A stretch of DNA of 64,000 bases from Apostichopus japonicus (taxonomy: Eukaryota > Echinodermata > Holothuroidea > Aspidochirotida > Stichopodidae): positions 13,328,077-13,392,076 of the forward strand of contig NC_092582.1 of NCBI RefSeq assembly GCF_037975245.1. The letters run 5' to 3'. Positions 1-13,272 of this stretch are shown here, piece by piece; the first letter of the stretch is position 1; the number at the start of each line of letters is the position of its first letter. The notes below the pieces were generated by a model that was given only the letters and a program-made list of their open reading frames with translations, made no database searches and had not been told where the DNA came from. Made by a program: the position numbers and the translations under genes.

Positions 1-295
1 AAGCATTTTTAATCTGGGGGGGCACCGACATCAAAGGGCACTTTGCAGAAATTCGATTGGACTGATGCAGCCTTATATTTAGTACCCTTTATAACTCTTA
101 TCTTATTTGTGTATACACAGCACTCCATCAACGCCCCCCCCCCCCAAAGGAAAATATGCATACTATCATGTGAAATCATGTTAGTTGCTAATGTAGGAAT
201 CTGCCGAATTAGACTTTATTCCTTGTTAATATCTTAAAAAAAAATTTTCCATTCGAAAAGGCTTTGAGTTTGACCCACAGAAATTCATTAAAAGT
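1..295. other. No gene recognised
   Basis: AT-rich sequence with short C and G homopolymers. The only open frame (43-237) is short and resembles nothing I know. The first 30 bases include a G-run with a GGGCAC motif like that inside the MITE at 296-565, so this may be the end of another degraded copy. Confidence 0.5.
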
Positions 296-565
296 CAGGG
301 GCATAGCCAGGATTAGCAAAGTTGTATGCACGGCTATCTGAGCGGAGCGCCACCATAGGTTGGCGCGGAGCGTACAAGAAAATTTTTGGTTTTACAATGC
401 CCTCAGATGGCCGGAAACGGCCCTTCCCGAGTGTTCATTCTGGTTCCCTGGCCTCTTGCTGACTTGAGACACCTCAATTTTTATGTAGAAAAAGGGCACA
501 TTTTTAACCTGAGGAAAAGTGGGGGGGCACGTGCCCCCTGTGCCCCCCCGGTTCCGCCGCCCTTG
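296..565. mobile_element. Degraded hAT-like MITE, family 1 copy A
   Basis: A 270-bp non-coding element. The left end reads CAGGGGCATAGCCAGGA and the right end is a decayed inverse ending near 565. The inside resembles the better-preserved copy at 9121-9371: a stretch like GAGCGCCACCAT, then GCGTACAAG, then a segment like GCCGGAAACGGC, and finally a G-run/C-run palindrome around GGGGCACGTGCCCC near the right end. No matching target duplication is visible, which fits its greater age. It has no coding capacity and would need a transposase from elsewhere. Confidence 0.7.
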
Positions 566-3500
566 TTGGGGCGAGAGAAGTATTACAGAAAACGGAAAAT
601 CTGAGCAGAGTGCTTAATTCTAAGTGGACAATATTGTATTTGCCGATAGTGATGGGGGCTAGGGGGGGGGGGAAGGGTGGGTGCATATTTAGATCTAACG
701 ATATATCGGACATATCGAGTGAAAGCATAATAAGATGATAAGGTTGTTGTCTTCCAATCAGGTTTTGTATCAAACCTGACAAGCCAATTTGCTTGCTCTA
801 TTAAGCATTGCGGTTAATACAGTGTTGGTTAGTAATAAATGAAAAAAACTGATAAAATCATGCTAGGTATGATGTCAAAGAGGCATAGGAAAGAGGGAAC
901 ATTAATGTATTATTGTCGTGGGATAGTTTTATCCTGCCATGGTAAGCAGTGTAAGGTAAAATTACTCCCAGGATCGAAAATGGTAAGAGGGAAACACACG
1001 AAGACAACGACAAAACTGAAAGGAAATAAAAGAAACAGTGACTTCTATATATTATGCATGTCACGGTATCATAAACCAATTTAATTTTGCACAAAAAGAC
1101 AACTGCAACAACAAAATTTCATAACAGATGTTGCGGCCTTGGGAAGTGAAGTCACCGACCGCATGGGTAATGCTATAAGTTAACAGCCCATGGAACGCCT
1201 GTCGTGTCTACCTCAATAGTTTGAGAAACGTGAAATATTACGTTTTATCAAACGAAACCAAATTTTTGTAGATAATTGCTCTTGCAGATTTCTTCATCTC
1301 ATCCGACTTGTCATGTATGACATTCAAAGAACTCACCAAAGATTGGCCCAAACCCACAAAAATTATAGCACTGTTGTATGTATGGGTGTATGTTTGTATG
1401 TATATTAGATGTGTTAGTGTTAGTGTACTAATGTGTTAGTGTACTAAACGTGTCGTTATCAACCTCTTTCTTTGCGGTAAGCAAAGCGGATTCTTATAGG
1501 CACACAACGACAATAATTCGTGCGTTGCTTCATCGGTAATATTATCATATCGCTCGAGACAGAGTAATGAATAACACAAAAAAACAGCCGTGTGAATTCT
1601 CCGTGACAACCTAGTTGCCTACCACTATATTTAGACAGCTGTTCTCCCTAAGCTGTAAATCTCTCTCGGAGTATTGTCCCCTCTGTTCATTGATGACGTC
1701 ATTATCAATTAAAGCAGCTGGTTGTGCTGTAACTCGGTGTCTCCATGTACACATAGAAATGAACACAAGGTATATCGATATGTCATTGCATTAGTGCCAC
1801 ACACAACTATCTATCACCCAAATTTATAAGGAATTGCGTTATTTTTACCAAAAGACAAAGGCATATCAATAATTTACCAGGGCCCATCTAGCATGCATAA
1901 ATATTGACCTACACCTCTATATGTAGACTAAGTTACATTTTAATCCCTGGTTCGAAATTGCTACTGTTATATATTTTGGGATATTTAGGGCCTATACCCA
2001 ATCAGCGATACTGACTGCCATTGATAATTTCGTATGGAACCATGCTAATAGATGATTGGTTAATGGAACCGGAAATGTATAACTTAAATAACGTATAAAT
2101 GATAAAATGTTTATATTTTTAGTAGCGTATACCTAAAGTAATACAAACAGCTGTTGTGCAACAACCATGTGTTGCTTAGTACGTTACAACAATGTTTAAA
2201 GGATCTCATGTGAGTTTCAAGGAGACTACGAACCCCCTCAGAGTGAGAGTGTTAAGGGTATAGTGTCCATTGGTGATGGATGGGTGGACTTCTTGGTCTT
2301 GGTAATCGACTAAAAAAAGTTGCCCTGGCCCTCTCATCAACGAGTTCTAAATTACGACACCAAAACAAGGCTTCAAAACAAGACATACCACTTCCTTCAA
2401 CGAGCAATTTGTATTGCTCCTCTCAAAATCTAAAGACTGAAATTGAATGTTCTGAAATGAGGTGGATCAGGGAAGTGAGGGGAAGGAGGCCTGGTGTGGG
2501 TGTAGTCTTCATACAACTTTTGTCTCAAAGTAATTAAGAAAACGACGTTTTCTTTTCATTCAATTTTCATTAGCTTTCGTGAGTAAGCAACCGTGCAAGG
2601 TTCCGGCGACTGTAATTTGAAAACTTCCATTGTTGAGAGACAGAACAATGAAATGATACGCCCATACTATCTGTAATTGAAATCCCCTTTCTTTGTCAAT
2701 CTAGTTCAATCGGTGCTTCTTCAGTAGGGGACCATCTCCGAGGTGCAATCAAACAATATAACACTGCAGATTAACCTGTTATCAGTTAATTATCTTTTGA
2801 ATATGCGTTTGTTTACATCTATATTCGTACGATAAAACAAACTGTCCACGCCAATTAACAAGTAGTTAACCGTTCTTGCTCAAGTATCTTATGTACAAAG
2901 GGAGCCTTTTCCTCTACCGTGCTTTGATTTATCCCCTCATAAGTTTTTATAATTCCTTCTTTACATAGCTTATCGATGCTGACCAGATATTATGCGATAA
3001 AGTGGACGGCATATACCACACATGAACCTTTCCGTCCATCTTCATTGAATAAATCTGAAGTTCGGACTAAAGTCCCCTCAAAGTTTACCAACAGTCAAAA
3101 CCTGGAAATTTAATATATATATATATATATATGACTATACTGCAACCGATTTGTCTATAGTATTCGAGCCTGGTGTGGGTTATATACGATGTAATTAAAG
3201 TTATACTCAATGAATACGACCGGTGAACGTGAGGGCGGATAGGGGAAGACGTGAGGGTGGGGAGGGGCAGACTAGGGATGGGTTAATAAAATGCCTTTAG
3301 TTTATCGTAATACTTGCACTTTCATCAACCATTTGTGTACATAGGCTGTGAGGATTCAAGCTGTAGAAATAATTTGTTTACTGAATGATTTTACGATTTT
3401 ACTACATGGGGATTTTTTCGGGTGGTGGGGAAGGTTCAGATCATCCTATACCAATTTCTTCTTAAGCTAATAATTCCCATATCATATAAAGTCTTAGTGT

Positions 3501-6500
3501 CATATAAAACGAAATAACAATGTATTGTATAAGGCATTATGTTGCTTTGTCGGTGCTCTTTGTAACTTGGTTAGGTTCAAATTTTTACTGCTGTGAAGTT
3601 ATCGGGGAACCCTGCCCCCGCCCCACCCTACCCCCACCCCAGCGTCGTTGACCCTGAGAAGTTCAGGTGCATATCTTACTTTTTGCTCGGACAATTAGCA
3701 GTCAATATTATCCAAAACTATATTGAAAATAAACCACCCATGATCTGAACCGGCAAATCAATCGACGAGCACGCGATTTCAAATGTGGGAGCACCAAAGT
3801 ATTAATTTCCCCGACTGATTTAGATAGGCATGAACCTTTATGGAAAGGCCAGAGTCGAATGGAAGATTGAACAAAGGAGTGCATGGGTGTGGTCCTGAGG
3901 GTCACTGAAGATTCTCCCCACCCCACCCCACCCCTCGAAAAACATAAGTTTAGACGTCAAAATTGTGCATTCTGTGGCTCACTTGGACTATAAATTATGT
4001 CACTACTAAATTAGGTCCCGGAAGAGTGGTCGAACTCTTCCCGACTGAATAAAATTTAGAAAAATACCCGACTCGAACTGTTGATCCCCGATGGACAATT
4101 GAGGTGGGCGCCATGCCACCCCTCCCTCCCTCCCTCCCTCCCCATCCCATTTCTTTGCGCATGTTACCTGTAGCTATATATACAGATTTGACTATACATG
4201 CCAAGTAAGATCATCAAATCTATATGCAGAATGGCACAATATTTAAAGATGGCAATGAACAATAATTCATAGAGCTGGCTGTGCATGTACACGTTTTCAA
4301 ATTTAAAGTACCAGTGACCTCTGCAGCCCTGTGGTCTACTACTATATAAACATAGGTGAGTTAATTATCATAACGTTCTTCAACACTATTCTATAATAGC
4401 AAAACAAACATAGTGACCGCGAGATGAGGTAACTGGTGGTTCCGGGGGTCTGTTTATATCCTATCTTCGGTTCAAATAGCAATATCAGAGCGGTCGCTAT
4501 ATTATGTGGATTTAGACAGGAATTACGGTCAAAATATTGAACCAACAATATTTTTTTCATAAGCAGTGAAACACGACTGGACATTGACCCGACGATTCCA
4601 CGTAAACATTGGTATCTGTCACTTATATGTAAGTTCATGGCCTAAAATATTGTCCTTTTTTCTATTAGTAGTGGTATATAACTTATAACATAATTTCAAT
4701 GAAAAAGTGATTTATAATCACATGTTATCGATATTCAAAAGTCAAAACCACAATTTACTACTTGGACCACATGGGCGTAAGAGATGTTGGAAAGGACCAG
4801 GTAAATCCAAGCAGTCTCGCTCTGTCGAGATTACCAAGTCCCGACCTCTAATCACGCCCTGCTTAAATGCAGCATTCCTCGATCTACCATCTTATAAACA
4901 GATTGGTGAACCTTGAGGCTATTGTAAACTCTCCTATACAGGTGAATCGAAACCATAAAATATAGTGTGATTACATAGCGCTATCATAAAATACCTATTA
5001 TTTCGGATCATCCATTACTCCAAGGATCCCATAAATCTAACAATATACCATTTAGAAAACGATACTATGTAAAGCTGTAAAATAGATCGCTTATAGCATG
5101 ATCGTAAAACAAAAAAGATGAATTTTTTTAAGGTGCGTTTTGTTGTTAAAAAAAAAGAAGAGATAGAAATTGACATATAATTGCGTAAACAGTCTGACAG
5201 GTGTGGCCAAACAAAGTTGTTAGCCATGACACCCGCTAAAGAGAGATGAGCCACACTGGACGTAAGGAATGTGAGAAGAAGGTGAAGTAGTACACTTAAA
5301 GAGGTGTTTCTTCTTGTTTTTGTTGGAGAAAAAACCGATATTGGATGTTGTAAGAACCCTGTGCGATGCGAATTAATCTTCTCTTCAGTTGCGGCGGTAA
5401 TTTTTTTATTTTTTATTTAAATAAGAAACAAAAATAATGATGGGTGGCAGAAGTTTTGATGTTTTTTTTTTTGATGTTTTTTATTTGGTGGATCATTTAA
5501 TTTGACAAAAGAGTGACTTGAAGGATTTCGACAAACGCGGCCCGCATCACTTTTGGAGAGATAAACCTGGTGTTTACTAAACAGTTTTTTGTCAAGGAAG
5601 AGGTCAAAGCTCTAGTTGTGAGCACTGCTAACCACATGCAGTATCAGTAACGTTATCTGGTTTTCAGAACGTCATCTCAAATGATATATAACGGCTTTGT
5701 AGGCTCCTTTTGACGTTGTTAAGAGAACGTTCTCCAAACGTTGTACAAAGATAGTATTACAACATTATACAATAAAGATTTGAGAACGTTATAAGTAGGC
5801 CCTATACTCTCTCATCAATTGTTTTCGTTGTATAAAATACCCGTTAAGAAATAATCCATGTAATATTTTCTTTCCAAGAAAAAATGTTCAAAAATAAATA
5901 AATAAGAACATTAGTTAAACGATGTTTTTCAACGCCAGTGCTTATAATAATGTTATAAAAGATTCTTCATACGGTGGCTGGGACAAACGTTTGAGTAAAA
6001 ACTTCGATGCGTAAACAAATACACAAATCAGGGGCTGTTTTTTTCTTTTGTCTCAGCATCCATGTTTTAACTCGTCGGACACTGTAACCATAAGATTCAT
6101 ATCTGTTTATTGACATCTCGATATAAAACATACAGCGTCACGTTTTCATCATAATTTATTTATTTTCTATCAAACTTAGTGCAACTTCTTTCACAGCCAG
6201 CTCATTTTTTCCCATCACATCTTAATGACTTTATTTGTTAGACAAACTTCATCTGTACATATAAACGTTGATGTAGAGGGCCCACATTTATACGAGGGAT
6301 GTATTTTGAAGGCGAAGTAATGCAGATTGTGTTTAATGTTTTTGTGAAAGTAAAAAAAACAGGGTTTACATGTAAAAGTATTCGAGATGAGTGACCATTT
6401 TTGTTTACTTTTAGCATATTCAAATTCCAGGCTAATACGTTGCTAGTATGACATTTAAAAAGGAGACGTATTGTCTAATTATAAAGTGTAGGACAATTCT

Positions 6501-6570
6501 ATATCTAAAACACCCAGTTTTCATGTAGACTCGCGGTAAGTAAGGGAAAATTAAGTTGACCAAAATCAGG
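566..6570. other. Intergenic DNA without a recognisable gene
   Basis: About 6 kb of AT-rich DNA. Open frames are all under about 100 codons, lack recognisable motifs and are not bounded by convincing splice sites. It contains a (TA)n run near 3112-3132, GTAT/GTTAGT simple repeats at 1376-1445, a (CCCT)n-like run near 4122-4143, and several G or C homopolymers. I see no RNA gene. Confidence 0.5.
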
Positions 6571-6758
6571 CTTTACGTATTAAATATAGAGTTACATAAG
6601 GAAGCTGCATCTAATGAGGTTTTTACGTTTTAAATATAAAGTTATATATGGAAGCTGCATCTAATGAAGTTTCACGTATTATGTATATAGTTATAAGATA
6701 GCTGCATCTAATGAGGTTTTACGTATTATATATATAGTTATAAGGAAGATGCATCTAG
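6571..6758. repeat. 48-50-bp tandem repeat, about 3.5 copies
   Basis: Each unit contains TTTACGTATTA, then TATAGTTATAAGGAA, then GCTGCATCTAATGAGG. The GCTGCAT (once GATGCAT) motif recurs at about 6604, 6654, 6701 and 6749. Units differ by small substitutions. No coding content. Confidence 0.8.
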
Positions 6759-9112
6759 TCATGTACCGTTAATATGCGTAATCCATTATTTGTTATAGGA
6801 GCATGAAGGCCTAATTGTTCACTATCTTGGTGAAATTTGCATCCAATTCCTACATGACATGCTTGAGATATTGATAGTAGAAATCGTCATAGTTTGTAAA
6901 AAAAAGTGAACTTGAAGCAAACAGGACCGTAGATGTACACTGACAACTTTGTTTACGTTTCTCTTTATTAACGTACATCCCAATTTTCTCTTTCAAAATT
7001 TGGCTGCATTTAACACATGAATACACTGTAGTCAGTGGGGTATTGATAGCTTCACATTCACCCCCTCCCCCCCTCCCCCCTCCCCCCTAACGGTCTAAAT
7101 CAAAGGTAAAACCCCGTGAACACAATTACAGAGTAAACACAATTAAGTGAAAAAGAAAAGGTAAAAACATACAAACATTTTGCTCTCATGGTGCTTACTA
7201 TAAATACATGGTCTTCTTTTATTAGTCAAAAATAACATTCCCTCTGGACTATTGCTCTTCGACAATGTTCGCACCCAAAAGTCTGACGTCATCCGCAAGC
7301 CAATCAGACCTACCACATTTAACGTGATGTATTATCTATTTACATATCCTTGCCCTTCTGCGCATCAAGGTTCTAAACCACTTGGTTATGGCGACATTTG
7401 GGTGATTATTTTTCACACTTTCTTTCCGGTGGTTGTTTCTAAGTGAACTGAACTGAACTATTTACGAGTCCGTAGGTCAAAGCAATATCGAGAAACTGCT
7501 GTGCTAAGATTTATATTCAAAACAAATGATATTTCTTATGTCAACTTGCACTATTGTCCAATATTTATGACGCAATCGTATATAATTCAATGTCGAACTT
7601 TTTTTGAAGTTTGTTTTGCAATATTGTAAATGAAATGAATTTGTAAACGAAACACACGCGCTTTCTTTCTATATGTATAGTACCGTAGTGAAAGACATGT
7701 CAGGCTCCCTCCTATTACAGAAAATATAATGGGAGGTTAGTCAGATTGTGTGCAAAATTTAGTTACCCAACAAGTAATATGTACGTTCTTAGTTCCAGTA
7801 AAATTTTAGCACGTGTCCAAATTTCAGGATAACGACATTTGGTTGTTGATATATTGACGGTACTGATGATATGTTCTGATCACGTTGCCAACAGTATTGG
7901 GAGCTTTAACTGGAGGATTTATTCTCAGCTATAAATCTCTATTGAAGGGTGGACTTCAATGTACCATCATATCTGTAAAGTGAGACAAAATTTCGCCCTA
8001 CTATATGAACCTATGTCTCGAAATGTAAAGGGAGAGGGGGGGGGGGGGTAGAAGGGGCCGTGCGGTAGGTCTTTGTATGAAATGCAAAACAGTTGCAAGA
8101 ATTATGCAGTGGTGTAGGCGTATCCTATAGATACAATATTTCCAAAGCCATAACAAACACCTTACCCTAACTCGTGCATAAAGTACATAAAGGGTCCCAA
8201 ACTAAGACAACAAACGAGGATTGAATGGTGGTGGGGGGGGGGGGCACGAATTTCGACGAAATACTTCAAAACTTCCCGACAGAGTCAGTTTTCTTTGCAT
8301 ACATGAAACACCATTGCTATTACGTAGTTTGAATGGTTTTAGTCGTAGGTCTAACAGAACTTATAAATGGTTACTAAGTAGATAGTTCAAGTTCATTTAT
8401 GAGAAGTATATGCAAACATAATTATCATAGCTGGGTGATTCAATTGGTGTTTGGATGGACAGGGATCGATGTTCGTCATTGTCAAGGTGAGAGCCTCAGT
8501 TTTATTTAGTTTGGTCTTATGACACACTTGAGTCTTCTTCGATTGTTTGGTAATACCAGGGTTTTTATCTTCAATCCTAAATGTGTTTTCACAAGACACA
8601 ATCTGTGTTGTGAGATACCGGTACATACCGGTATGATATGGATCTACCCCTCGTTGAGACTGACCACGCTCGCTATCTTGAAGTACAAGACAGTGTTGAA
8701 ATAGCATATTTTATCGATCGTAGGCTACATATAATAGGGGAAGAGAGAAATAATGGAGTCATTTTCTAAAAGAATAAAAAAAAAGGTAGATAAACTCTTA
8801 GGTGAGTCAAAATGAACAGAGAGACGGGGATGAGAAGTGCAGGGAAAGCCTGACGAGGGGGGGGGGGGGAGGTGGGTTCAGAGTACTACTCCCCCGGGGC
8901 CTCGGAAAGAGGATAAAGAATAAGGTATTCTCTTTTCTTAATATACTTAAAGAAAAGACATCCAAAAGAAGATAAAAGGTATGGGTCCAGTGATATAATT
9001 GTCCCCGCGGACCTGACGTGGCTCCAACGTATTTTCAACTTGTATACGAGTCTTGTTATAGACCCTAGTATGTACAGCCTAGTGTATCTTTCTTTTTTCA
9101 CAAAGCTATTTT
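6759..9112. other. Intergenic DNA without a recognisable gene
   Basis: AT-rich sequence with C-rich runs near 7060-7088, G-runs near 8035-8050, 8231-8244 and 8859-8871, and a direct ACCGGTA duplicate near 8618-8634. Open frames at 8393-8707 and 8519-8704 overlap on opposite strands and look random. No RNA gene or convincing promoter was seen. Confidence 0.45.
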
Positions 9113-9120
9113 CCCGTATC

Positions 9121-9371
9121 CAGGTGCGTAGCGAGGAATTTGGCAAGGGAGGGCGAAGCCTGTAGGCAAACTATCTAAGCGTTGTGCCACCATGGTGCGT
9201 ACAAGTTTGGCCGAAAATACCTCCCAATCGCTGGAAATGGCAGTTCCAAGGCCTTGTAAGTTGCATCTAAGCATTTACTTTATTGAAATTAATAGCGATA
9301 TCATAAAACATACAAAACATATGCTCAAGGGGGGAGGCGGTCGCCCCTTGCCCCCCCCGGCTACGCGCCTG
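9121..9371. mobile_element. hAT-like MITE, family 1 copy B, with target duplication
   Basis: A 251-bp non-coding element. It starts CAGGTGCGTAGCGAGG and ends CCGGCTACGCGCCTG, giving about 14 bp of imperfect terminal inverted repeat. It is flanked by CCCGTATC (9113-9120) and CCCGTATA (9372-9379), an 8-bp duplication with one mismatch. Eight-bp duplications and CAGG-type ends are usual for hAT transposons. Inside are GGGCGAAGCCTGTAGGCAAAC and a G-run/C-run inverted pair near the right end. The ATG near 9192 lies in a Kozak-like context, but the short frame behind it is just MITE sequence. Confidence 0.85.
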
Positions 9372-9379
9372 CCCGTATA

Positions 9380-10022
9380 TATTTGTTGTACTGCCCAGAG
9401 AACGCCCGCGGCAACGCTGTAGATTGATACAGTTTGTACAGTTTGCACGCGAGAAAAAGAGTATTACAAACGACTTGGCCAAGACTATACTTGTATACCG
9501 GAAATATGTTAGAATATAGCAAGAGACTTTTCCTTAAGAAGACCAACAGTATAAATCAACCGCAATACTAGACTGTTTTCCCCACAATTGTACCCAACAG
9601 TTATGTAGGTGACATACAAGACCTGTATTTGGACCCGTTTTCACACCGCTCGTTTGATAATAGACATTTATTAAATGATGTGAAATTGATTACATCCTAT
9701 ATATACTGACATAAAGCAATCTTGTTAATCGTTAAATGTTAACCAGATTGAGAAGTAAGGAAAAACTTTTGGTTCTCCTTGAAATCGGATAACAAAAGCT
9801 AAATAAATAACTTCAAATTTCTAGGCATCACCTATATATGTCCTTATAATTTCCTGCTGTGCTTTCGTCTATTACTAACCTTGACCACAAAACGGGAACA
9901 TATGTAAAAAGCATAATATCATCATAAAAATTTACCATTGTCGGTTATCTGTCTTTTAGCAACAATTGTCGTCGACATTCAAAGAGGAAAGTCGTAGACA
10001 ATAACCTGGCATAGTTTTAGAT
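9380..10022. other. Intergenic DNA without a recognisable gene
   Basis: AT-rich sequence between the MITE and the purine tract. Open frames are short and without recognisable motifs. Nothing else supported. Confidence 0.45.
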
Positions 10023-10027
10023 ATGAA

Positions 10028-10185
10028 GAAAGAGGTAAGGGGGAAGGGGAGGGAGAGGGAAGGGATATGGGTAAGGGATAGGGGAAGGGAAGGGAGGGGA
10101 AGAGGAAGGGGAAGGGGAAGGGGAGGGAGGGGAGGGGAAGGGAAGGGGAAGGGAAGGGGAAGGGAAGGGAAGGGAGGAGCAGGAA
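10028..10185. repeat. Purine-only tract of GGGAAGGGGA-type repeats
   Basis: From about 10080 to 10176 the + strand is nearly pure G and A, arranged as irregular GGGAA/GGGGAA units with several runs of four or more G. The C-rich complement produces Pro/Ser/Leu-rich artefactual frames on the - strand. Mirror-symmetric polypurine tracts of this kind can form triplex (H-DNA), and the G-runs could form quadruplexes. This is structural inference only. Confidence 0.85.
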
Positions 10186-10369
10186 TGTTCTGTGGGTTGT
10201 ATAGGGTACCATGAAAGTTCTATTAATCGAAGGCAGGCGACATATAAATGCCAAAATAACCCAAATTTCAAACGGATGTAACCTTTGACCTTGAATAACG
10301 AGTCACTCTCTCAGAGAAAAGGGGATGAATTTAAGGAAGATTCTAGTCATCCTCCAGTCTGTAATTGAA

Positions 10370-10705
10370 TGAGTCATGAATGTTTTACGTGACTCATTTG
10401 ACGTAAGTACTTCCTGAAGGGCTGATTGGTCAATTCAGTTCTCGTCATACGTTCCGTTAATGACAGTTGTGCTCTTTAACTCCTGCAAACAACATAAACT
10501 CATAAACACGAATTAATGTGTTAGGTGGGATTCCGTCTGCGGAAGTCGTTCCTGTTAATGTACTGTTTACCTGTTCATTTACCTGTTGAAATGTGATAAC
10601 ATCAATAAACGGCAACTATAGCTATCTGGAAGATTTAAAAGTTGCGCACTGAGTCGACGTTCGTCATGCCGATGGGACTACCCCGGTGACTCATCAAATC
10701 ACGTG
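10370..10705. promoter_or_regulatory. Cluster of AP-1, CRE-like, CCAAT and E-box motifs
   Basis: Within about 340 bp there are three perfect AP-1 heptamers: TGAGTCA at 10370-10376, TGACTCA at 10390-10396 and TGACTCA at 10687-10693. A CRE-like TGACGTAA lies at 10399-10406, an inverted CCAAT box (ATTGG) at 10425-10429 and a CACGTG E-box at 10700-10705. The density is well above chance for unremarkable AT-rich DNA. A distal enhancer or promoter is possible, but no transcript is recognisable next to it. Confidence 0.35.
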
Positions 10706-13272
10706 ACATGGCTGCATGACTTATGGGTCACTTCCTCCAAACAATAATTGTCAGTCACTATGACCATCGTGATTGAGACAGACTTAAATAATAACTGTGA
10801 CGTAACTGTTGTGTATTATCTGCATATCTATAACTAATATCTTGTGTAATCTTTCAAAGTTTAAGGAGTGGTAGCATCCTTTTTTGTATATACTATTCTG
10901 AAAACACATTTTTTTTTGGGGGGGGGGGGGTCATTTTAATAAATTAAAATTCAAAACGGCTTCCCATGAATACACCAAAGTCAGCGGACCACACCCTATT
11001 GGCTAAAAAGTAGCCAATGTTTGGTTTAATCTTTTAAGTTATAAAATGAATTTACCTGCTTCTTACTAAGATTTTAAAGGTGCCTTCTTCAAGATTATCC
11101 GTAAGGCGGGTTTTCTCCCTTACCCGCCGCTCCCTACCATTCCCACCCCTCGCTACCATTCCCACCCCCTCTACCAATTCTATCCATCTTCCTACCAATT
11201 CATCCCCTCCACCTGATTAAAACGCTTAGTATCCCCATGCTCTCCCCCCCCCCCCACCCGCACAACAAACAACCGCAATGTGTGTATAATATGGGAAAAC
11301 TCATCTATTTTAAGGCCGCCTACCTATACAACCGGGTGTGAAGCAGGACTGCATGGAGGGGGCGGGGCGAATAAAATGTGAACATTTATCTGAAACAAAG
11401 GGAAAATACTTCTCGCGAAATCGAAAGGATACCTTGTCAGTAAAGATAGAAAGCCATCCCACTAGAGATACCCAACCAAAAGCACGTGTTTTAAGCACAA
11501 ATTTATCCTTTTTGATAATCAAAGGGTTTAGCTAAGTTTTATACCATTTTGTGTTAACTTCAGTTGGATCACATTAGCTGTTTGTGGATAATTTATGAAG
11601 GAAAAGACAAAGCAAATGTAGTATTGTATTGACAAACTATGTCATGCTCTTGTATCATGAAATGTATCTGTGGATGGCTCTTACTTAGTCAATGGGAGAG
11701 AATTATATGCACTGATGTGGGTCAAAGGTCAACACAAGTCATGGTGTGATGATACTTTTACACTTACCAACAACATTTTAACCTCAAGAGTACATAACAG
11801 AATACAAAACTTGGATCGTAAGTTTCCGATATTCTAAACGGCTGTACCAAACTTAAAAGAATAGTTTACGTAATGTATTTCCTTCGATAAGCAAAACAAA
11901 GGTGAAGTATCGGATGTGTTCTATGTTGCGACTGACGGACAAACTGATAGAATGGTACACACGTGTGCTTACTGAGTAAACTCTCTTCTTAACTCTTATG
12001 GGATGTAGTACGGAGTACGTGACTTCCACTTTGTATACTTCCAGTTTAATCAACAAGCCTTTACTTGCGCTACAAGTGAGTATGTAGTATAGTAGCGAAG
12101 AAGTGTAATCGGACCTAACATGTAGACATGAAGGGTCCAGTATTGTCGGGTTCACCTTGGCCAGAAGCGTCGAGAGCTAGGTCGGGCCCCGAGGATAATT
12201 TTGTCTTCGGGAACCCATTTTGAAGTCTTCATTTTTCTTCGGGTATCTCATGAAAAAAGAGTAGACGTCAACGTATTTCATTTCATATCATAGGCTACTC
12301 CCCGGACTCGAAACTGTATCCCCTACGACCCCCCACCCCTCACCCTCCCGCCCTGTGTAGGCCTGGCCGTAGCCACGGTGCAGACCGAGCCTTTCGTTCG
12401 ATGTGTAGACAGATTGGAGGCAAACTGAAAGGGGAGGGGACGGGATTTTCCATTCGGATTTACTTGGGTCTAGGTCGGCCGACATAGGGCCCCCAAAAGT
12501 AGCAGGCAAAAGAAAAGGAACAAAGAAAAACGGAGGTTCATTTCTATAATAATAATAATATAAATACGAATATGTATGCACAACAGATATGGTCAGGGGA
12601 GGAGGAGGGGGGGAGGGGGAGAGACTGGTAGTGTAAGCAGGGTGTCAAAAAGAATGAGTGTTCGCGAGAACAACTGTTGGGGAACCAGCTGTCCCTCACT
12701 ACCCCAGCGTGAACTATGCATGTACCATATATTTCTATGTGGGATAAAGCCGTGTAGGCTGACGTCATGGTGTAAAAGGGGCAAGAGGGATTTATTTATA
12801 TGGGAGAAATCCAGTGCATCAGTTTCCATGCTTCGCCATATGCGCGTATAACAATGATAGACAAAATGGCGTATCAGTAAAGGTTGTGGTATGTATGCTA
12901 TTGTAAGTGCTACCGGCATGTTTCTCCCAGACCAAAGTTCTCCCTAACCCGCATAGGCTCTAACTCATACTAACATAATGACGGTCTTTTCGGTCTAATT
13001 TACCTCATCTCGACTATCTCCAGGTGGTGAGAACTTAATAAAGTGGAAACTGTGAAGGAGAATGGGTAGTGGGGGGGGGGGGCGGTGGATTGGTGAGGTT
13101 TCAAGATCTGGGAACCCATCCGGCTAGTGTAGGAAAACGAAGCTCGTCGATTGGTCGCACAAATGCCGATACGTTAGACATTTCCCATGACTTGATATAT
13201 GCGTGACAACCACCACATTTATTTGACAATGTTTTCCATTTGAACCATCTCGAACCATTACAACATTTCACT
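10706..13272. other. Intergenic DNA without a recognisable gene
   Basis: Mixed sequence with a T/G homopolymer junction near 10912-10930, C-runs near 11140-11260, G-rich stretches near 12598-12620 and a G-run near 13070-13083. Overlapping short frames at 12288-12919 occur on both strands and show no domain. Nothing coding is supported. Confidence 0.45.

Noticed and set aside
2280-2537. 85-codon + strand frame starting MGGLLGLGNRLKK
   Set aside because: No recognisable domain, no promoter or splice context; length expected by chance.
9192-9422. Open frame starting in a perfect Kozak context (GCCACCATGG)
   Set aside because: The ATG is part of the MITE, the frame runs out through G/C-runs, and the related copy at 296-565 has no ATG there.
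10023-10271. Three overlapping Pro/Leu/Ser or Gly/Arg/Glu-rich frames
   Set aside because: Produced by the polypurine tract on both strands.
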